In this document: positions 31,916 through 40,635 of the stretch, piece by piece
Layout of the letters: the number at the start of each line of letters is the position of its first letter
Numbering within the stretch: position 1 is the stretch's first letter
DNA from: a virus
Reading direction: 5' to 3' (one strand)
IMG/VR virus record: IMGVR_UViG_3300037961_004224
Location: 1-64,000 of that record
DNA: 64,000 nucleotides
Notes under the pieces: generated by a model
The model's input: only the letters and a program-made list of their open reading frames with translations
The model's database searches: none
What the model was told of the DNA's origin: nothing
Program-made: the position numbers and the translations under genes

Positions 31916-32153
31916 AGCTGGACCATAAAGAGCGTTGAAAATCTTTTTAGATTTGAAATCACCGTTAAAGTGACACGTCCTCCAGCTTTATTTAAAATCA
32001 TTGCGGAGACCCACCGATTACAAATGGGTTGACTTAACTTTAAATTTTTTTTACAACAAATACAATTTAATTTGGGTCTTTAAAATGATTACCACATAGT
32101 GTCACTTATGAAAATTACAACCCGTCTTGTTGTTACAGCAAGATGGGTTTTTT
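31916..32153 (+). promoter_or_regulatory. Structured 5' leader of nrdA, possible attenuator
   Basis: This 300-base gap (31889-32188) has no gene. AGCTGGA (31916-31922) pairs with TCCAGCT (31981-31987) to close a three-way junction containing hairpins AAATCT/AGATTT (31939-31954) and TCAC/GTGA (31959-31973). Downstream, ACCCA (32009-32013) can pair either with TGGGT (32025-32029) or, as AGACCCA, with TGGGTCT (32073-32079). A terminator follows, 35 bases before nrdA. This arrangement resembles a transcription attenuator or riboswitch. I recognise no known class. Confidence 0.45.
32120..32153 (+). terminator. Rho-independent terminator upstream of nrdA
   Basis: ACCCGTCTTG (32120-32129) pairs with CAAGATGGGT (32139-32148, one G-U), followed by a run of T. 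It either ends the upstream transcript or acts as an attenuator in the nrdA leader. Confidence 0.85.
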
Positions 32154-32188
32154 AATTAATAATGTATTAGAGATAAATAGGGATAATA

Positions 32189-34417
32189 ATGCAAGTCACC
32201 AAAAGAGATGGCAAGAAGGAAAGTTTTTCTGTAGAGAAAATTCATAAAGTGGTTGAGTGGGCAACTAAAGGTATAAATGGCGTTAGTTTTTCTGATATAG
32301 AAATGAACGCAAATCTTTCCCTATATGATGGTATTTCAACAACAGAAATACATAAAATTTTAATAAAGTCGGCAAATGATTTAATATCAACTAGCTCTCC
32401 TAATTATCAATACGTTGCTGCTAGACTTTTAAATATGGAGCTAAGAAAAGAAGTATGGGGCTATGGTGATCAACCTACTGATTTTTTGCTTTTCTTACAA
32501 AGAAATACAGATAACGGACTGTACGATCCATTGATTTTAGAAAAATGGACTTCAAAAAAAATTGATCTACTAGGCAACTATATCAATCATTCCAGAGACG
32601 ATTTATTTACATATGCTGGGTTGCAGCAAATGATTGACAAGTATCTTGTAAAAAATAGAAGCACTGGTCAAATTTATGAAACTCCGCAGTTTGCATATAT
32701 GTGTATTGCTATGTGCCTATTTGATACTATAGACGAGGTAAAAAAAGCTTATGATTGCTACTCTACGTTTAAAATTAATCTTCCCACTCCTATTATGGCT
32801 GGGGTTCGTACTAACATCCGTCAATTCGCAAGTTGTGTTTTGGTTGATGTTGACGATAACCTTGATGGTATATTTTCAAGTATTCATGCAGTTGGAAAGT
32901 ATACGGCAAGAAGAGCAGGAATCGGACTCAACATCGGACGAATGAGACCAATAAACTCTCCGATTCGTGGGGGAGAAGTAATACATACCGGGGTAGTGCC
33001 ATATTTGAAAAATTTTGAGTCTGCCGTAAAGTCAACATCTCAAAACGGACTTCGTGGTGGATCTGCAACTGTTCACGTTCCGTTTTGGCACTATGAGATT
33101 GAAGACATAATGGTACTGAAAAATAATGCAGGAACAGATGACAACAGAGTAAGAAAATTAGATTATTCAATTCAATTTTGTAAGATTTTTTATGACAGAC
33201 TAATATCAAATGAAGATATAACATTATTCAGTCCACATGAAGCCAAAGGTTTATACGAAGCTTTCGGAGATAACGAAAAATTTGAAGAACTATATATTAA
33301 ATATGAAAATGCTAGGTCTTTGAAATTTAAAAAGAAAATACCAGCAAGAAAATTAGCTGAAATTTTTGCTAGAGAAAGATTGGAAACTGGAAGAATATAT
33401 AGTATGAATATTGATTCTGCAAATGACAATGGCTCATGGGATGTTCCAGTGTATATGTCAAATCTATGCCAAGAAATAATTCATCCAACAAAGCCCATAC
33501 AATCAATAAACGATGAAGAAGGTGAGATCGGAATTTGTATTCTTTCAGCTTTAAATCTTCTAGAACTTAGTAATGAAAAAGACATAGAAGACGCTTGTAG
33601 AATGGCAGTAAGAACTTTAGAGTCTATAATTGATTATCAAGATTATCCAGTGATTGCTGGTGAAAATTTTACAAAAAATCGTCGCTCTCTTGGAATTGGT
33701 ATTACTAACCTAGCTGGATTTTTAGCAAAGAATAAACTGACTTATGATAATCCAGCAGCATTAGAATTAATTCATGAAACTATGGAACAGATCCAATGGA
33801 ATTTAATTAATGCTAGTTGTGAGCTTGCAGAGGAAAAAGGAGCCTGTCCTAAATTTGAAGAAACAAAATACTCAAAAGGTTTGTTGCCAATCGACTGGTA
33901 CAAAAAAACAGTAGATGAATTAATTAAACCTCAATATAATATGGACTGGGAGGTGCTACGTGAAAAGGTTAAGAAACATGGACTACGACATTCTACTCTG
34001 TCTGCTATTATGCCTTGTGAATCTAGCAGTGTTATACAAAATAGCACAAACGGTATTGAACCAGTTCGTAGTCTTTTAATTCACAAAAAAGCAAAAAATG
34101 GAGTTTTGAAACAATTAGTACCGAATTACCACATGCGTAAAAATTATTACACGATGGCTTGGGATATGCCAGATAATAAAGGTATGATGAACGTTGCTGC
34201 TGTTATACAAAAATTTGTAGACATGAGCATGAGCACTAACTTATACTACAACTACTCACACTATGACGATGGTAATATTCCGTTAAGTATGTTAATTAAA
34301 GACCAGATATATGGTTATAAATATGGATTGAAAAACTTTTATTATGCCAATACGCCAGATGGCGATGGTGAGACTGAAAAAGAAATGAATTGCGAATCTG
34401 GAGCGTGTGCAATATGA
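32189..34417 (+). CDS. nrdA: Class Ia ribonucleotide reductase, large subunit
   Basis: The 742-residue protein starts with an ATP-cone (VTKRDGKKESFSVEKIHKVV) for allosteric control. The catalytic domain holds the first redox Cys (FASCVLVDVDDN), the Asn-Cys-Glu set in SNLCQEIIHP and the second redox Cys in GICILSALN. The C-terminus ends with a Cys pair (CESGAC) that would be re-reduced by thioredoxin or glutaredoxin. It reduces ribonucleoside diphosphates. It is followed by nrdB with a 4-base overlap. Confidence 0.95.
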   Translation: MQVTKRDGKKESFSVEKIHKVVEWATKGINGVSFSDIEMNANLSLYDGISTTEIHKILIKSANDLISTSSPNYQYVAARLLNMELRKEVWGYGDQPTDFLLFLQRNTDNGLYDPLILEKWTSKKIDLLGNYINHSRDDLFTYAGLQQMIDKYLVKNRSTGQIYETPQFAYMCIAMCLFDTIDEVKKAYDCYSTFKINLPTPIMAGVRTNIRQFASCVLVDVDDNLDGIFSSIHAVGKYTARRAGIGLNIGRMRPINSPIRGGEVIHTGVVPYLKNFESAVKSTSQNGLRGGSATVHVPFWHYEIEDIMVLKNNAGTDDNRVRKLDYSIQFCKIFYDRLISNEDITLFSPHEAKGLYEAFGDNEKFEELYIKYENARSLKFKKKIPARKLAEIFARERLETGRIYSMNIDSANDNGSWDVPVYMSNLCQEIIHPTKPIQSINDEEGEIGICILSALNLLELSNEKDIEDACRMAVRTLESIIDYQDYPVIAGENFTKNRRSLGIGITNLAGFLAKNKLTYDNPAALELIHETMEQIQWNLINASCELAEEKGACPKFEETKYSKGLLPIDWYKKTVDELIKPQYNMDWEVLREKVKKHGLRHSTLSAIMPCESSSVIQNSTNGIEPVRSLLIHKKAKNGVLKQLVPNYHMRKNYYTMAWDMPDNKGMMNVAAVIQKFVDMSMSTNLYYNYSHYDDGNIPLSMLIKDQIYGYKYGLKNFYYANTPDGDGETEKEMNCESGACAI

Positions 34418-35484
34418 AAACTATTTTTAATACAAAAAACATAGACCCTATGAGTCAGCCATTGTTTCTAGGCAAAGACTTAGGTGTTCAAAGATATGAT
34501 GTAGTAAAATATCCGATCTTCAAAAGTCTTGATAGCAAGCAGATGATGAACTTCTGGAGACCAGAAGAAATCGAACTAAAAAAAGATCGTGCAGATTTTC
34601 AGACATTGACCGATAATGAAAAGTTTATCTTTACCAGTAATCTAAAATATCAAACAATGCTAGACAGTGTTATCTGTAGAGGTGTTCCGACTCTTCTTGA
34701 ATTTGTCACAAACACAGAGCTTGAAGCGTGCATGATGACTTGGCAGTTCTTTGAAAAGATTCATTCGCAAAGTTATAGTTATGTTATTCAAAATGTATTC
34801 GCAGATAGCTCAGAAGTTTTTGGCGGAATCTATGAAGATAAAGAAATTATGAAACGTGCAAATAGTGCTATTGCAGACTACAATAATTTGATGGGAATGG
34901 CCTGCCCTACTACTAAATTATCTGAGCTAAAAAAACAAATTTATATGACGATTGTAAGCATTAATATTCTAGAAGCCATACGATTTTATGTAAGTTTTGT
35001 TTGTAGCTTTGCTTTTGCAGAAAATAAAAAGATGGTAGGCAATGCTGATATAATTAAATTAATAAAACGTGATGAGGCTTTACATTTGTCAAGCACTCAA
35101 AATATTCTTAAAATTCTACATACAGAAGAATCAGAAGGATTTAAGACTACAGCAAAGCAGTGTCAAGATGCAGCAATAAAAATGTTTGAACATGCCGCAG
35201 CAGAGGAAAAAGAATGGGCTTCATACTTGTTTAAAGACGGATCAATCATTGGTCTAAACGAGGCTGTGCTTCATCAGTACATTGACTGGCTATGCATGAG
35301 CAGAAGGAAAGCAATTGGGCTACCATACGATAATGCTGGTAAAAATCCTATCGCTGGTTGGACTCAAGCTTGGATGCAAAGCGAGAGTGTACAGGTAGCA
35401 CCTCAAGAACATGAAATAACTAGCTACAAAATCGGTGCTAGTAAGAACGATTTAGAAGATATGGATTTAGGAGACTTACTTTGA
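34414..35484 (+). CDS. nrdB: Class Ia ribonucleotide reductase, small subunit
   Basis: ATG 34414 overlaps the nrdA stop. The 356-residue protein has diiron ligands in NTELEACMMTWQFFEKIHSQ and in the second pair region (RDEALHLSSTQ). A Tyr three residues after the ligand His (IHSQSYSYV) corresponds to the radical Tyr of class Ia enzymes. It supplies the radical to NrdA. Confidence 0.94.
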   Translation: MKTIFNTKNIDPMSQPLFLGKDLGVQRYDVVKYPIFKSLDSKQMMNFWRPEEIELKKDRADFQTLTDNEKFIFTSNLKYQTMLDSVICRGVPTLLEFVTNTELEACMMTWQFFEKIHSQSYSYVIQNVFADSSEVFGGIYEDKEIMKRANSAIADYNNLMGMACPTTKLSELKKQIYMTIVSINILEAIRFYVSFVCSFAFAENKKMVGNADIIKLIKRDEALHLSSTQNILKILHTEESEGFKTTAKQCQDAAIKMFEHAAAEEKEWASYLFKDGSIIGLNEAVLHQYIDWLCMSRRKAIGLPYDNAGKNPIAGWTQAWMQSESVQVAPQEHEITSYKIGASKNDLEDMDLGDLL

Positions 35485-35918
35485 GAATAGGAATTATATC
35501 AGGATATTTTAATCCGGTACACACAGGGCACTTGGATTATATAGAGGGTGCAAAAAGAGAATGTGATTTTTTGTACGTTATTGTAAATAATGACGATCAG
35601 GTTAATTACAAAGGTTCTACAAAATTTATGGATGAAGAGTCTAGGGTAAGAATAGTTTCTGCATTCGGGTGTGTTGATAGGGCTATTCTTTCTATAGATG
35701 ATAATCCTACTGTGGTTAAAACTATATCACAAATTTATAGAATGCATCGAGATGATCCATTTATAGAAAGTTTTTCATTCATGAATGGTGGAGATAGAAA
35801 ACAAGGAAACACGCCAGAATCTGATTTTTGCAAAAAAAATAATATAAATTTAATTTATAATGTTGGTGGTGATAAAACTGAGTCTTCTAGCACATTACTT
35901 AAAAATGTGAAAAGTTAA
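35481..35918 (+). CDS. Cytidylyltransferase-like nucleotidyltransferase
   Basis: The start is TTG 35481, overlapping the nrdB stop, with GGAGA upstream. The N-terminus has the nucleotidyltransferase signature ISGYFNPVHTGHLDYIEGAK, including the HxGH motif. The 145-residue size matches a single glycerol-3-phosphate cytidylyltransferase-like domain (TagD/RfaE/Aut type). It would activate a small phosphorylated substrate with CTP or ATP, possibly for glycan synthesis. Confidence 0.7.
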   Translation: MRIGIISGYFNPVHTGHLDYIEGAKRECDFLYVIVNNDDQVNYKGSTKFMDEESRVRIVSAFGCVDRAILSIDDNPTVVKTISQIYRMHRDDPFIESFSFMNGGDRKQGNTPESDFCKKNNINLIYNVGGDKTESSSTLLKNVKS

Positions 35919-35925
35919 TAACATT

Positions 35926-35938
35926 AAAGGTGTATATA
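35926..35938 (+). promoter_or_regulatory. Candidate promoter, AAAGGTGTATA motif
   Basis: AAAGGTGTATATA in the gap before 35979 matches the elements at 14226 and 31898, and it overlaps a TATAAATG box (35936-35943) close to the late-type box. It lies about 41 bases before the next ATG. Confidence 0.4.
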
Positions 35939-35978
35939 TAAATGGTATAGTTCTTTAATTTAAAGAAAGGGGACAAGT

Positions 35979-36905
35979 ATGAGCGACTTTAACACTCCAG
36001 ATGAGCTTATCAAAGCTTATGAGGATGGGTTTGTTGGTGGTGAATGTGACCCAGAAGATGTAATGGCATTGTTAGGAGAATTACCAATGCCTTTGTTCGG
36101 TGCTGCTGCATGGGACTTAGATTCTTCAGGTGCTGGAAAATTAAGCACACCATTTAAATCTTTACTAAAATTTGTTAAAGATTTTGGACCTTCCGAAAGA
36201 CAAACTACGGGAGACTGTGTTTCTCACTCAACAAGAAATGCCGTGGATATTACAAGGGCAGTTGAGATAGACATAAAAGGAGAAGCTGAGTCTTTTGAAG
36301 CCCGTGGAGCCACTGAGGGCATATATCAGTCCAGAGGACATATGGGACAAGGTATGACATGTTCTGGTTCTGCTAGATATGTCAATAAAACAGGTGGAAT
36401 CTTGTTAAGAAAAAATTATGGAGATGTTGACTTATCAAAATATAATTCTACTCTAGGTGCTAAGAAAAGAATACCTAATGACATTTATGTTACAGAAGCT
36501 AAAAAGCATCAAGTAAAAACTATCTCTCTTGTAACTACTATAGAAGAAGCAAGGGATGCCCTCGCTAACGGCTACGCTTTGTCGTGCTGTAGTCAAGTCG
36601 GATTTACTTCTATGAGAGATAAAAATGGAATATCCAATAGAAAAGGATCTTGGGCACACGCTATGGCATGGATTGCGTGCGATGACACTCGTAAAGTATA
36701 TGATGAAACCTTGTTCCTAATACAGAATAGCTGGGGCAAATGGAATAGTGGTCCCAAGGTTCATGGTCAACCAGACGGAAGCTTCTGGGTTAGAGAAAAA
36801 GATGCAAGGTCTATATTGAATGCAAGAGGTTCTTTTGTATTTAGTGATGTTGATGGTTTTCCTGCAAGACAATTGCCTGATTATGGCTTAGGAGGGTGGG
36901 TATAA
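35979..36905 (+). CDS. Papain-like (C1-type) cysteine peptidase
   Basis: The 308-residue protein contains all papain-family catalytic positions in order: the oxyanion Gln and nucleophile Cys (RQTTGDCVSHSTRNAVDI, about residues 75-90), the His (GSWAHAMAWIACDD) and the Asn (LIQNSWGKWNSG). There is no signal peptide. In phages this fold occurs in virion proteins that cut host surface or peptidoglycan-linked peptides, or in maturation proteases. The downstream membrane proteins suggest a lysis or entry role. AAAGGGG precedes the ATG. Confidence 0.7.
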   Translation: MSDFNTPDELIKAYEDGFVGGECDPEDVMALLGELPMPLFGAAAWDLDSSGAGKLSTPFKSLLKFVKDFGPSERQTTGDCVSHSTRNAVDITRAVEIDIKGEAESFEARGATEGIYQSRGHMGQGMTCSGSARYVNKTGGILLRKNYGDVDLSKYNSTLGAKKRIPNDIYVTEAKKHQVKTISLVTTIEEARDALANGYALSCCSQVGFTSMRDKNGISNRKGSWAHAMAWIACDDTRKVYDETLFLIQNSWGKWNSGPKVHGQPDGSFWVREKDARSILNARGSFVFSDVDGFPARQLPDYGLGGWV

Positions 36906-37744
36906 TGAAAGATATTGATATAAGAATGTGGTTGGGGATTATACTTCTTCTTGTAGGGTTATTCTACAAAGGTGGTTTCCCAATAAATATTCCAGTTGTA
37001 AAGCCTAAATTACCTGCACCAGAACAATCAATTATTGATTTAGTTGATACCCTTCCGAATATAGGCGATCCTGTTGACGCAAATAAACTTGCGGGTACTT
37101 TTTACGCTATGTCGCAAAAAATTCCAGAAATGGAAATTAATTCCAACCTACAGGTTCAATATTTTTTGGATTATGTTGGTACAAATACCATAAAAGATGA
37201 ATTATTTCAAGATGGTGAAAAAAAATATCCAGATTTTTCTCCTGCTGCTGCAAATTTGATAGAAAAAACTATTGGTCCTCAAACAGAAACTGAGGCTCTT
37301 ACAGATGAAGAAAAACAAAATTTGTCAAAGTTGTTGTACGGATTTGCTTGGAAAATGTATGATAAAAATCAAGATAATGTATTTGAATCTTATAAATCTA
37401 AAGCTCTTTCCTCAATCGCAGAGTATAATAAAGAAGACGAAACACCTGATCCAGAACCAGACACAGACTGTCCGTGTGAAGGTAAAGGTTATATAATACA
37501 TGGAGATGGTCATCGCACAGATTGTCCATGTATAGAGTCTGGAAAAAAGTGTGAATGTAATCCAAAATGTGGTAGCGTAAAGGCTTCAGACGAGATACAG
37601 TGCCAATGTGTTTCAAAAGAAAGAAAAACCAAATGTGGTTGCGTTAAAGCATATGGAAAATGTTCCTGTCCTAAGTCATCATCAGAAAATGTGAAAAATA
37701 AATGCTCTTTTGTTAGAGGTATATTTGGATGGAGAAAAATATGA
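36905..37744 (+). CDS. Membrane-anchored protein with Cys-rich tail
   Basis: ATG 36905 overlaps the previous stop. One membrane span (MWLGIILLLVGLFYKGGF) is followed by a helical region. A Cys-rich C-terminus has about 18 Cys in the last 100 residues (CPCEGKG, CPCIESGKKCECNPKC, CQCVSKERKTKCGC), resembling DnaJ-type zinc modules. No enzyme motif. It overlaps the next gene by 4 bases. Confidence 0.5.
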   Translation: MKDIDIRMWLGIILLLVGLFYKGGFPINIPVVKPKLPAPEQSIIDLVDTLPNIGDPVDANKLAGTFYAMSQKIPEMEINSNLQVQYFLDYVGTNTIKDELFQDGEKKYPDFSPAAANLIEKTIGPQTETEALTDEEKQNLSKLLYGFAWKMYDKNQDNVFESYKSKALSSIAEYNKEDETPDPEPDTDCPCEGKGYIIHGDGHRTDCPCIESGKKCECNPKCGSVKASDEIQCQCVSKERKTKCGCVKAYGKCSCPKSSSENVKNKCSFVRGIFGWRKI

Positions 37745-38097
37745 AACTAGAAGAATATGTTTCGCAGTTAGCGTGGATGGTTCATAATGATGTAAAGATT
37801 AAAGCGAGAAAAGATGAATATAAAATTGATCCACTAACGGTCATCACTATCATAAGTCTTATCTTGGAAGTAGTAAAATGGTTCATCAAAAATTATGGTG
37901 ACAACCCTGAAAAATTAGCTGAATCATTTGGGAATATGAATTTAGTCCAGAAATGGATAGTCTGGAGATGTATAAGAAGGGAGTCTGACGATAGACAAGA
38001 GGCTCGTTATATTTATGATTCTTTGGTAAAACTATCAGAGAAAATGTCTCTAGAAGACCGTGTTAAACTTTTTACCCTAAAGGAGAGTGAACTATGA
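37741..38097 (+). CDS. Small helical membrane-associated protein
   Basis: ATG 37741 is preceded by GGAG at 6 bases. The 118-residue product has a hydrophobic segment (PLTVITIISLILEVVKWFIK) and charged helices on either side. It lies between the Cys-rich membrane protein and a holin-like peptide. Function unknown. Confidence 0.5.
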   Translation: MKLEEYVSQLAWMVHNDVKIKARKDEYKIDPLTVITIISLILEVVKWFIKNYGDNPEKLAESFGNMNLVQKWIVWRCIRRESDDRQEARYIYDSLVKLSEKMSLEDRVKLFTLKESEL

Positions 38098-38270
38098 ACA
38101 AAGTTACTTCACTTTTGAAATCCAGACGTTTCTGGGTAGCCGCTGCTGGCCTTGCCGCTGTGTGCTCTCAAGAAGCATTTGGTGTGGAGCTTGATACCGA
38201 TCAACTTGTTGCTGTCGCAACAATTGTAGTTGCTTGGATTGTCGGTGACACTGTACGCGAAACTAAGTAA
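38094..38270 (+). CDS. Holin-like small membrane protein (58 residues)
   Basis: ATG 38094 overlaps the previous stop and follows AGGAG. The product starts with a basic segment (LLKSRRFWVAAAGLAAVC) leading into one membrane helix, and has a second hydrophobic helix (LVAVATIVVAWIVGD) with a short charged tail. This is the layout of small phage holins, and the block of membrane proteins after a peptidase gene supports a lysis role. The assignment is inferred. GC content is higher than in its neighbours. Confidence 0.5.
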   Translation: MNKVTSLLKSRRFWVAAAGLAAVCSQEAFGVELDTDQLVAVATIVVAWIVGDTVRETK

Positions 38271-38292
38271 TTATTGATCAAGGAGAAACGAT

Positions 38293-38610
38293 ATGGAAAC
38301 AGTATTGAGTTTCTTTAGAGGGCTTGATGCTTTTCAATGGGTTTTGATAGTTGCGGGTCTTGTTCTTTTGTGGCCAAACATTCAAGAACGACTTGTTAAA
38401 TTGTTTACGAAAACAGAAAATGAAACAGAAGATGTTGAAGTTCCTGTTATCGACAATGAGACAATTAAAAAAGACGACCTTACATCTTTAGTTTATAAAT
38501 GGGAAGTTCTATATGAATCTTGCCGTCAGCATGATCTTAACGATGCTTGCAATAAATTAAAAGAAGTGTTTCCAATGCTAATCAAGCCTTACGAAAAATA
38601 TGATGCTTGA
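38293..38610 (+). CDS. Small membrane protein
   Basis: The 105-residue protein has one N-terminal membrane span (FQWVLIVAGLVLLWPNI) followed by an acidic cytosolic helix region (KTENETEDVEVPVIDNETIKK). AAGGAG precedes the ATG. It is the last gene before a strong terminator. It may accompany the holin-like protein; function unknown. Confidence 0.5.
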   Translation: METVLSFFRGLDAFQWVLIVAGLVLLWPNIQERLVKLFTKTENETEDVEVPVIDNETIKKDDLTSLVYKWEVLYESCRQHDLNDACNKLKEVFPMLIKPYEKYDA

Positions 38611-38629
38611 TCAATTTTACACATAGAAT

Positions 38630-38675
38630 GAGCTATCATGATATCTTTATGGTGTCGTGAATAGCTCTTTTTTTA
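38630..38675 (+). terminator. Rho-independent terminator
   Basis: GAGCTAT (38630-38636) pairs with ATAGCTC (38661-38667), extended by a weaker inner helix, followed by eight T. It separates the membrane-protein block from the replication module. Confidence 0.85.
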
Positions 38676-38707
38676 TTTATAACTCAAAAAATAAAATTAA
38701 ATGCAAA

Positions 38708-39241
38708 ATGAATCACAAGCCATGTTTAATATTAAACCAAGACTACACACCACTGACTATAATAAACTGGAAAAGATCAATATGCTTAGAAATAATAGGA
38801 AATGAAATGCCCGGAGAGGGTGTCATTGTTTTAGAACATTACGAAGATGATTTCGTAAAGTCTAGCGGTGGTATTAAATATTTTATACCTGCGGTGGCAG
38901 TAACATCAAGGTATATCAAAAGACAAAGGAACATTAAATTAAAAAAAACAAATTTATTAATAAGAGACAATTCAACATGTCAGTATTGCAATTTAAAACT
39001 TTCTGCAAAAAATACAACGATAGACCATGTAAAGCCTAAAAGTCACTTTCAAACAAAAGAAGATGCTCACACTTGGGATAATGTAGTCATAGCTTGCTCC
39101 AGATGCAATACAAAGAAGGCAAATAAAACATTAGAACAATCAGGCATGAAATTATTAAAACAGCCTAGAAAGCCAAACCCGAATAACTTTTTTTCATTCT
39201 TAAACTTTCCTATTCCAGAAGAATGGAGCATTTATGTTTGA
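38708..39241 (+). CDS. HNH endonuclease
   Basis: The C-terminal half has a classic HNH module with zinc-binding CxxC pairs: CQYCNLKLSAKNTTIDHVKPKSH, then NVVIACSRCNTKKANKT. The N-terminal region (PCLILNQDYTPLTIINWKRSI) matches free-standing HNH proteins of phages and bacteria. I use ATG 38708; the frame extends to 38657. It could be a homing nuclease or act in packaging or host-DNA attack. Confidence 0.85.
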   Translation: MNHKPCLILNQDYTPLTIINWKRSICLEIIGNEMPGEGVIVLEHYEDDFVKSSGGIKYFIPAVAVTSRYIKRQRNIKLKKTNLLIRDNSTCQYCNLKLSAKNTTIDHVKPKSHFQTKEDAHTWDNVVIACSRCNTKKANKTLEQSGMKLLKQPRKPNPNNFFSFLNFPIPEEWSIYV

Positions 39242-39446
39242 GACTAGACGTTGTGATAATTGTAAACGTATGCTAGAGCATGGCCAAAAAGTGACAGTGA
39301 TTATACCCGATGTGGAATTAGAAGGAAGATATATAAAAAATCGTGAAGGATTTAATTTAAAACTATCCAACGATGGTGTTGAAATTAGAACCTCTAAGGT
39401 ATATTGTAAGGAATGTTTAGACATTAAAAAACATTTCCCGGAATAA
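39234..39446 (+). CDS. Small zinc-binding protein
   Basis: This 70-residue protein has two CxxC pairs (CDNCKRM near residue 7 and CKECLD near residue 58) at its ends, so one zinc could close the fold. It overlaps the HNH gene by 8 bases. No known family; function unknown. Confidence 0.5.
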   Translation: MFETRRCDNCKRMLEHGQKVTVIIPDVELEGRYIKNREGFNLKLSNDGVEIRTSKVYCKECLDIKKHFPE

Positions 39447-39518
39447 AAGTGGAAATTTAATAACAAACGTCATATAAAATAAAAATATTAGTGTAAACAA
39501 GGATATTAAGGAGTAAAA

Positions 39519-39899
39519 ATGCCAGAATATAGTTTTAATTGTTCAGAATGCGATTTAGCTTTTTCTGAGGTTTGGTCAATATCAGAGTATGATTGTAAAA
39601 TAAACAAAGTGATTTGTCCAGAATGCCAAAGCAGCAATGTTTTTAGAGACTTTGCAGAAGATAGAGTGGTTTCAAATTATGTTAAAGGTCTTCATGAAGC
39701 GTCAACGCTTGGAGAATACGCCGATAAACAAGTTAAAAAATTAGGCAAGTCTAAGGTTGAGCAAATGAGAAGAGACCAAAAAACTAAAAAGAATAAAACA
39801 CTTGAGAGCAAGCTTCCGAGTGGCATGAGCAAAACTTCTTATGAAAATACTGCAAGAATTTCAAAATCAGAAATGTTAAAAAGAAGGAATGGTAAATGA
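39519..39899 (+). CDS. FmdB-like zinc-ribbon protein
   Basis: The N-terminus YSFNCSECDLAF...ICPECQSSNVFRDF is an FmdB/CxxC_CxxC_SSSS-type zinc ribbon. It is followed by a long basic helical tail (KKLGKSKVEQMRRDQKTKKNKT). Such proteins are poorly understood regulators or nucleic-acid binders. AAGGAG precedes the ATG. It begins the replication operon after a 72-base gap. Confidence 0.6.
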   Translation: MPEYSFNCSECDLAFSEVWSISEYDCKINKVICPECQSSNVFRDFAEDRVVSNYVKGLHEASTLGEYADKQVKKLGKSKVEQMRRDQKTKKNKTLESKLPSGMSKTSYENTARISKSEMLKRRNGK

Positions 39900-40291
39900 C
39901 AACTTTTAAAATCAACAAAGAGCGTGAAGATGATGTTCTTCCCGATGCAGAAGTGTACACCTTTTCAGGTGAGCATGATATGATTAACGGTGAGGGGTAT
40001 CCTGTCTTAGATTTGTCGTATGAAGATGATATATTTCAAGACCCAGATGCATACGCAGTCAAAATAACAAAAGGTCAAAAAATAAATTACTATGTAAAAA
40101 GAGGAAAGTATGGTAAGCTTTTCAATCCAATTGGAATGTATTCTGAAGGCAGGAAGAGACAACAAATGCGTCACGCAGGAAGACCAGAATGGAGACTTGA
40201 GCATACGACAGAAAAAATATTTAACTACTACATCAATTTTCTAAAAACTAAAAATTTGGCATGGCTAAACAATGCAGAGAGGGAAGTATAA
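39896..40291 (+). CDS. Hypothetical protein of the replication operon
   Basis: A 131-residue protein of mixed charge (for example YAVKITKGQKINYYVKRGKYGKLFNP). No motif recognised. It overlaps its neighbours by 4 and 1 bases, indicating a place in the tightly coupled operon that leads to recA, dnaB and dnaG-type genes. Confidence 0.5.
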   Translation: MTTFKINKEREDDVLPDAEVYTFSGEHDMINGEGYPVLDLSYEDDIFQDPDAYAVKITKGQKINYYVKRGKYGKLFNPIGMYSEGRKRQQMRHAGRPEWRLEHTTEKIFNYYINFLKTKNLAWLNNAEREV

Positions 40292-40635
40292 TGAGCAAAG
40301 GAAAAGTAACAGAACAAGAAGCTTGGGTTATGAAGGGTATGTACAGCGATGGTATTTCAATTAAAGAAATATCTAAAAGGCTTTCACGTTCACAGTCTAC
40401 AGTAGAAAAATATTTAGACATAAAAGAACAAGAGCAAGAAGAGCCAGTAAAAGAACATAACAAAAATGATACAACTATGTTTGTTCGCAGTTCAGCAGCA
40501 AAAAATAATAACGGTGTTACTATAATGACCGATGCAGAATCTTCAAGATCAGATTTTATGAGAGGCAAAAGACCGAGTACAATTGGCAATAAGCTTCAAA
40601 GCAATATTCATAAAATCTCGGAAGAAGATGGCTAA
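40291..40635 (+). CDS. Small helix-turn-helix protein
   Basis: I start at ATG 40291, which overlaps the previous stop (TAATG). The first 50 residues form a helix-turn-helix (EQEAWVMKGMYSDGISIKEISKRLSRSQSTVEKYL) like sigma-region-4 or resolvase-type DNA-binding domains. The rest is low complexity. A regulator or replication accessory is possible. Confidence 0.6.
   Translation: MSKGKVTEQEAWVMKGMYSDGISIKEISKRLSRSQSTVEKYLDIKEQEQEEPVKEHNKNDTTMFVRSSAAKNNNGVTIMTDAESSRSDFMRGKRPSTIGNKLQSNIHKISEEDG

Noticed and set aside
31916-31987. Hammerhead-type ribozyme in the nrdA leader
   Set aside because: The three-way junction lacks the CUGANGA core, although GAAA and GUC fragments occur.
32009-32030. tRNA-Thr-like anticodon arm on the - strand in the nrdA leader
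   Set aside because: Only one short hairpin with a TTTGTAA-like loop is present; no T arm or acceptor stem pairs around it.
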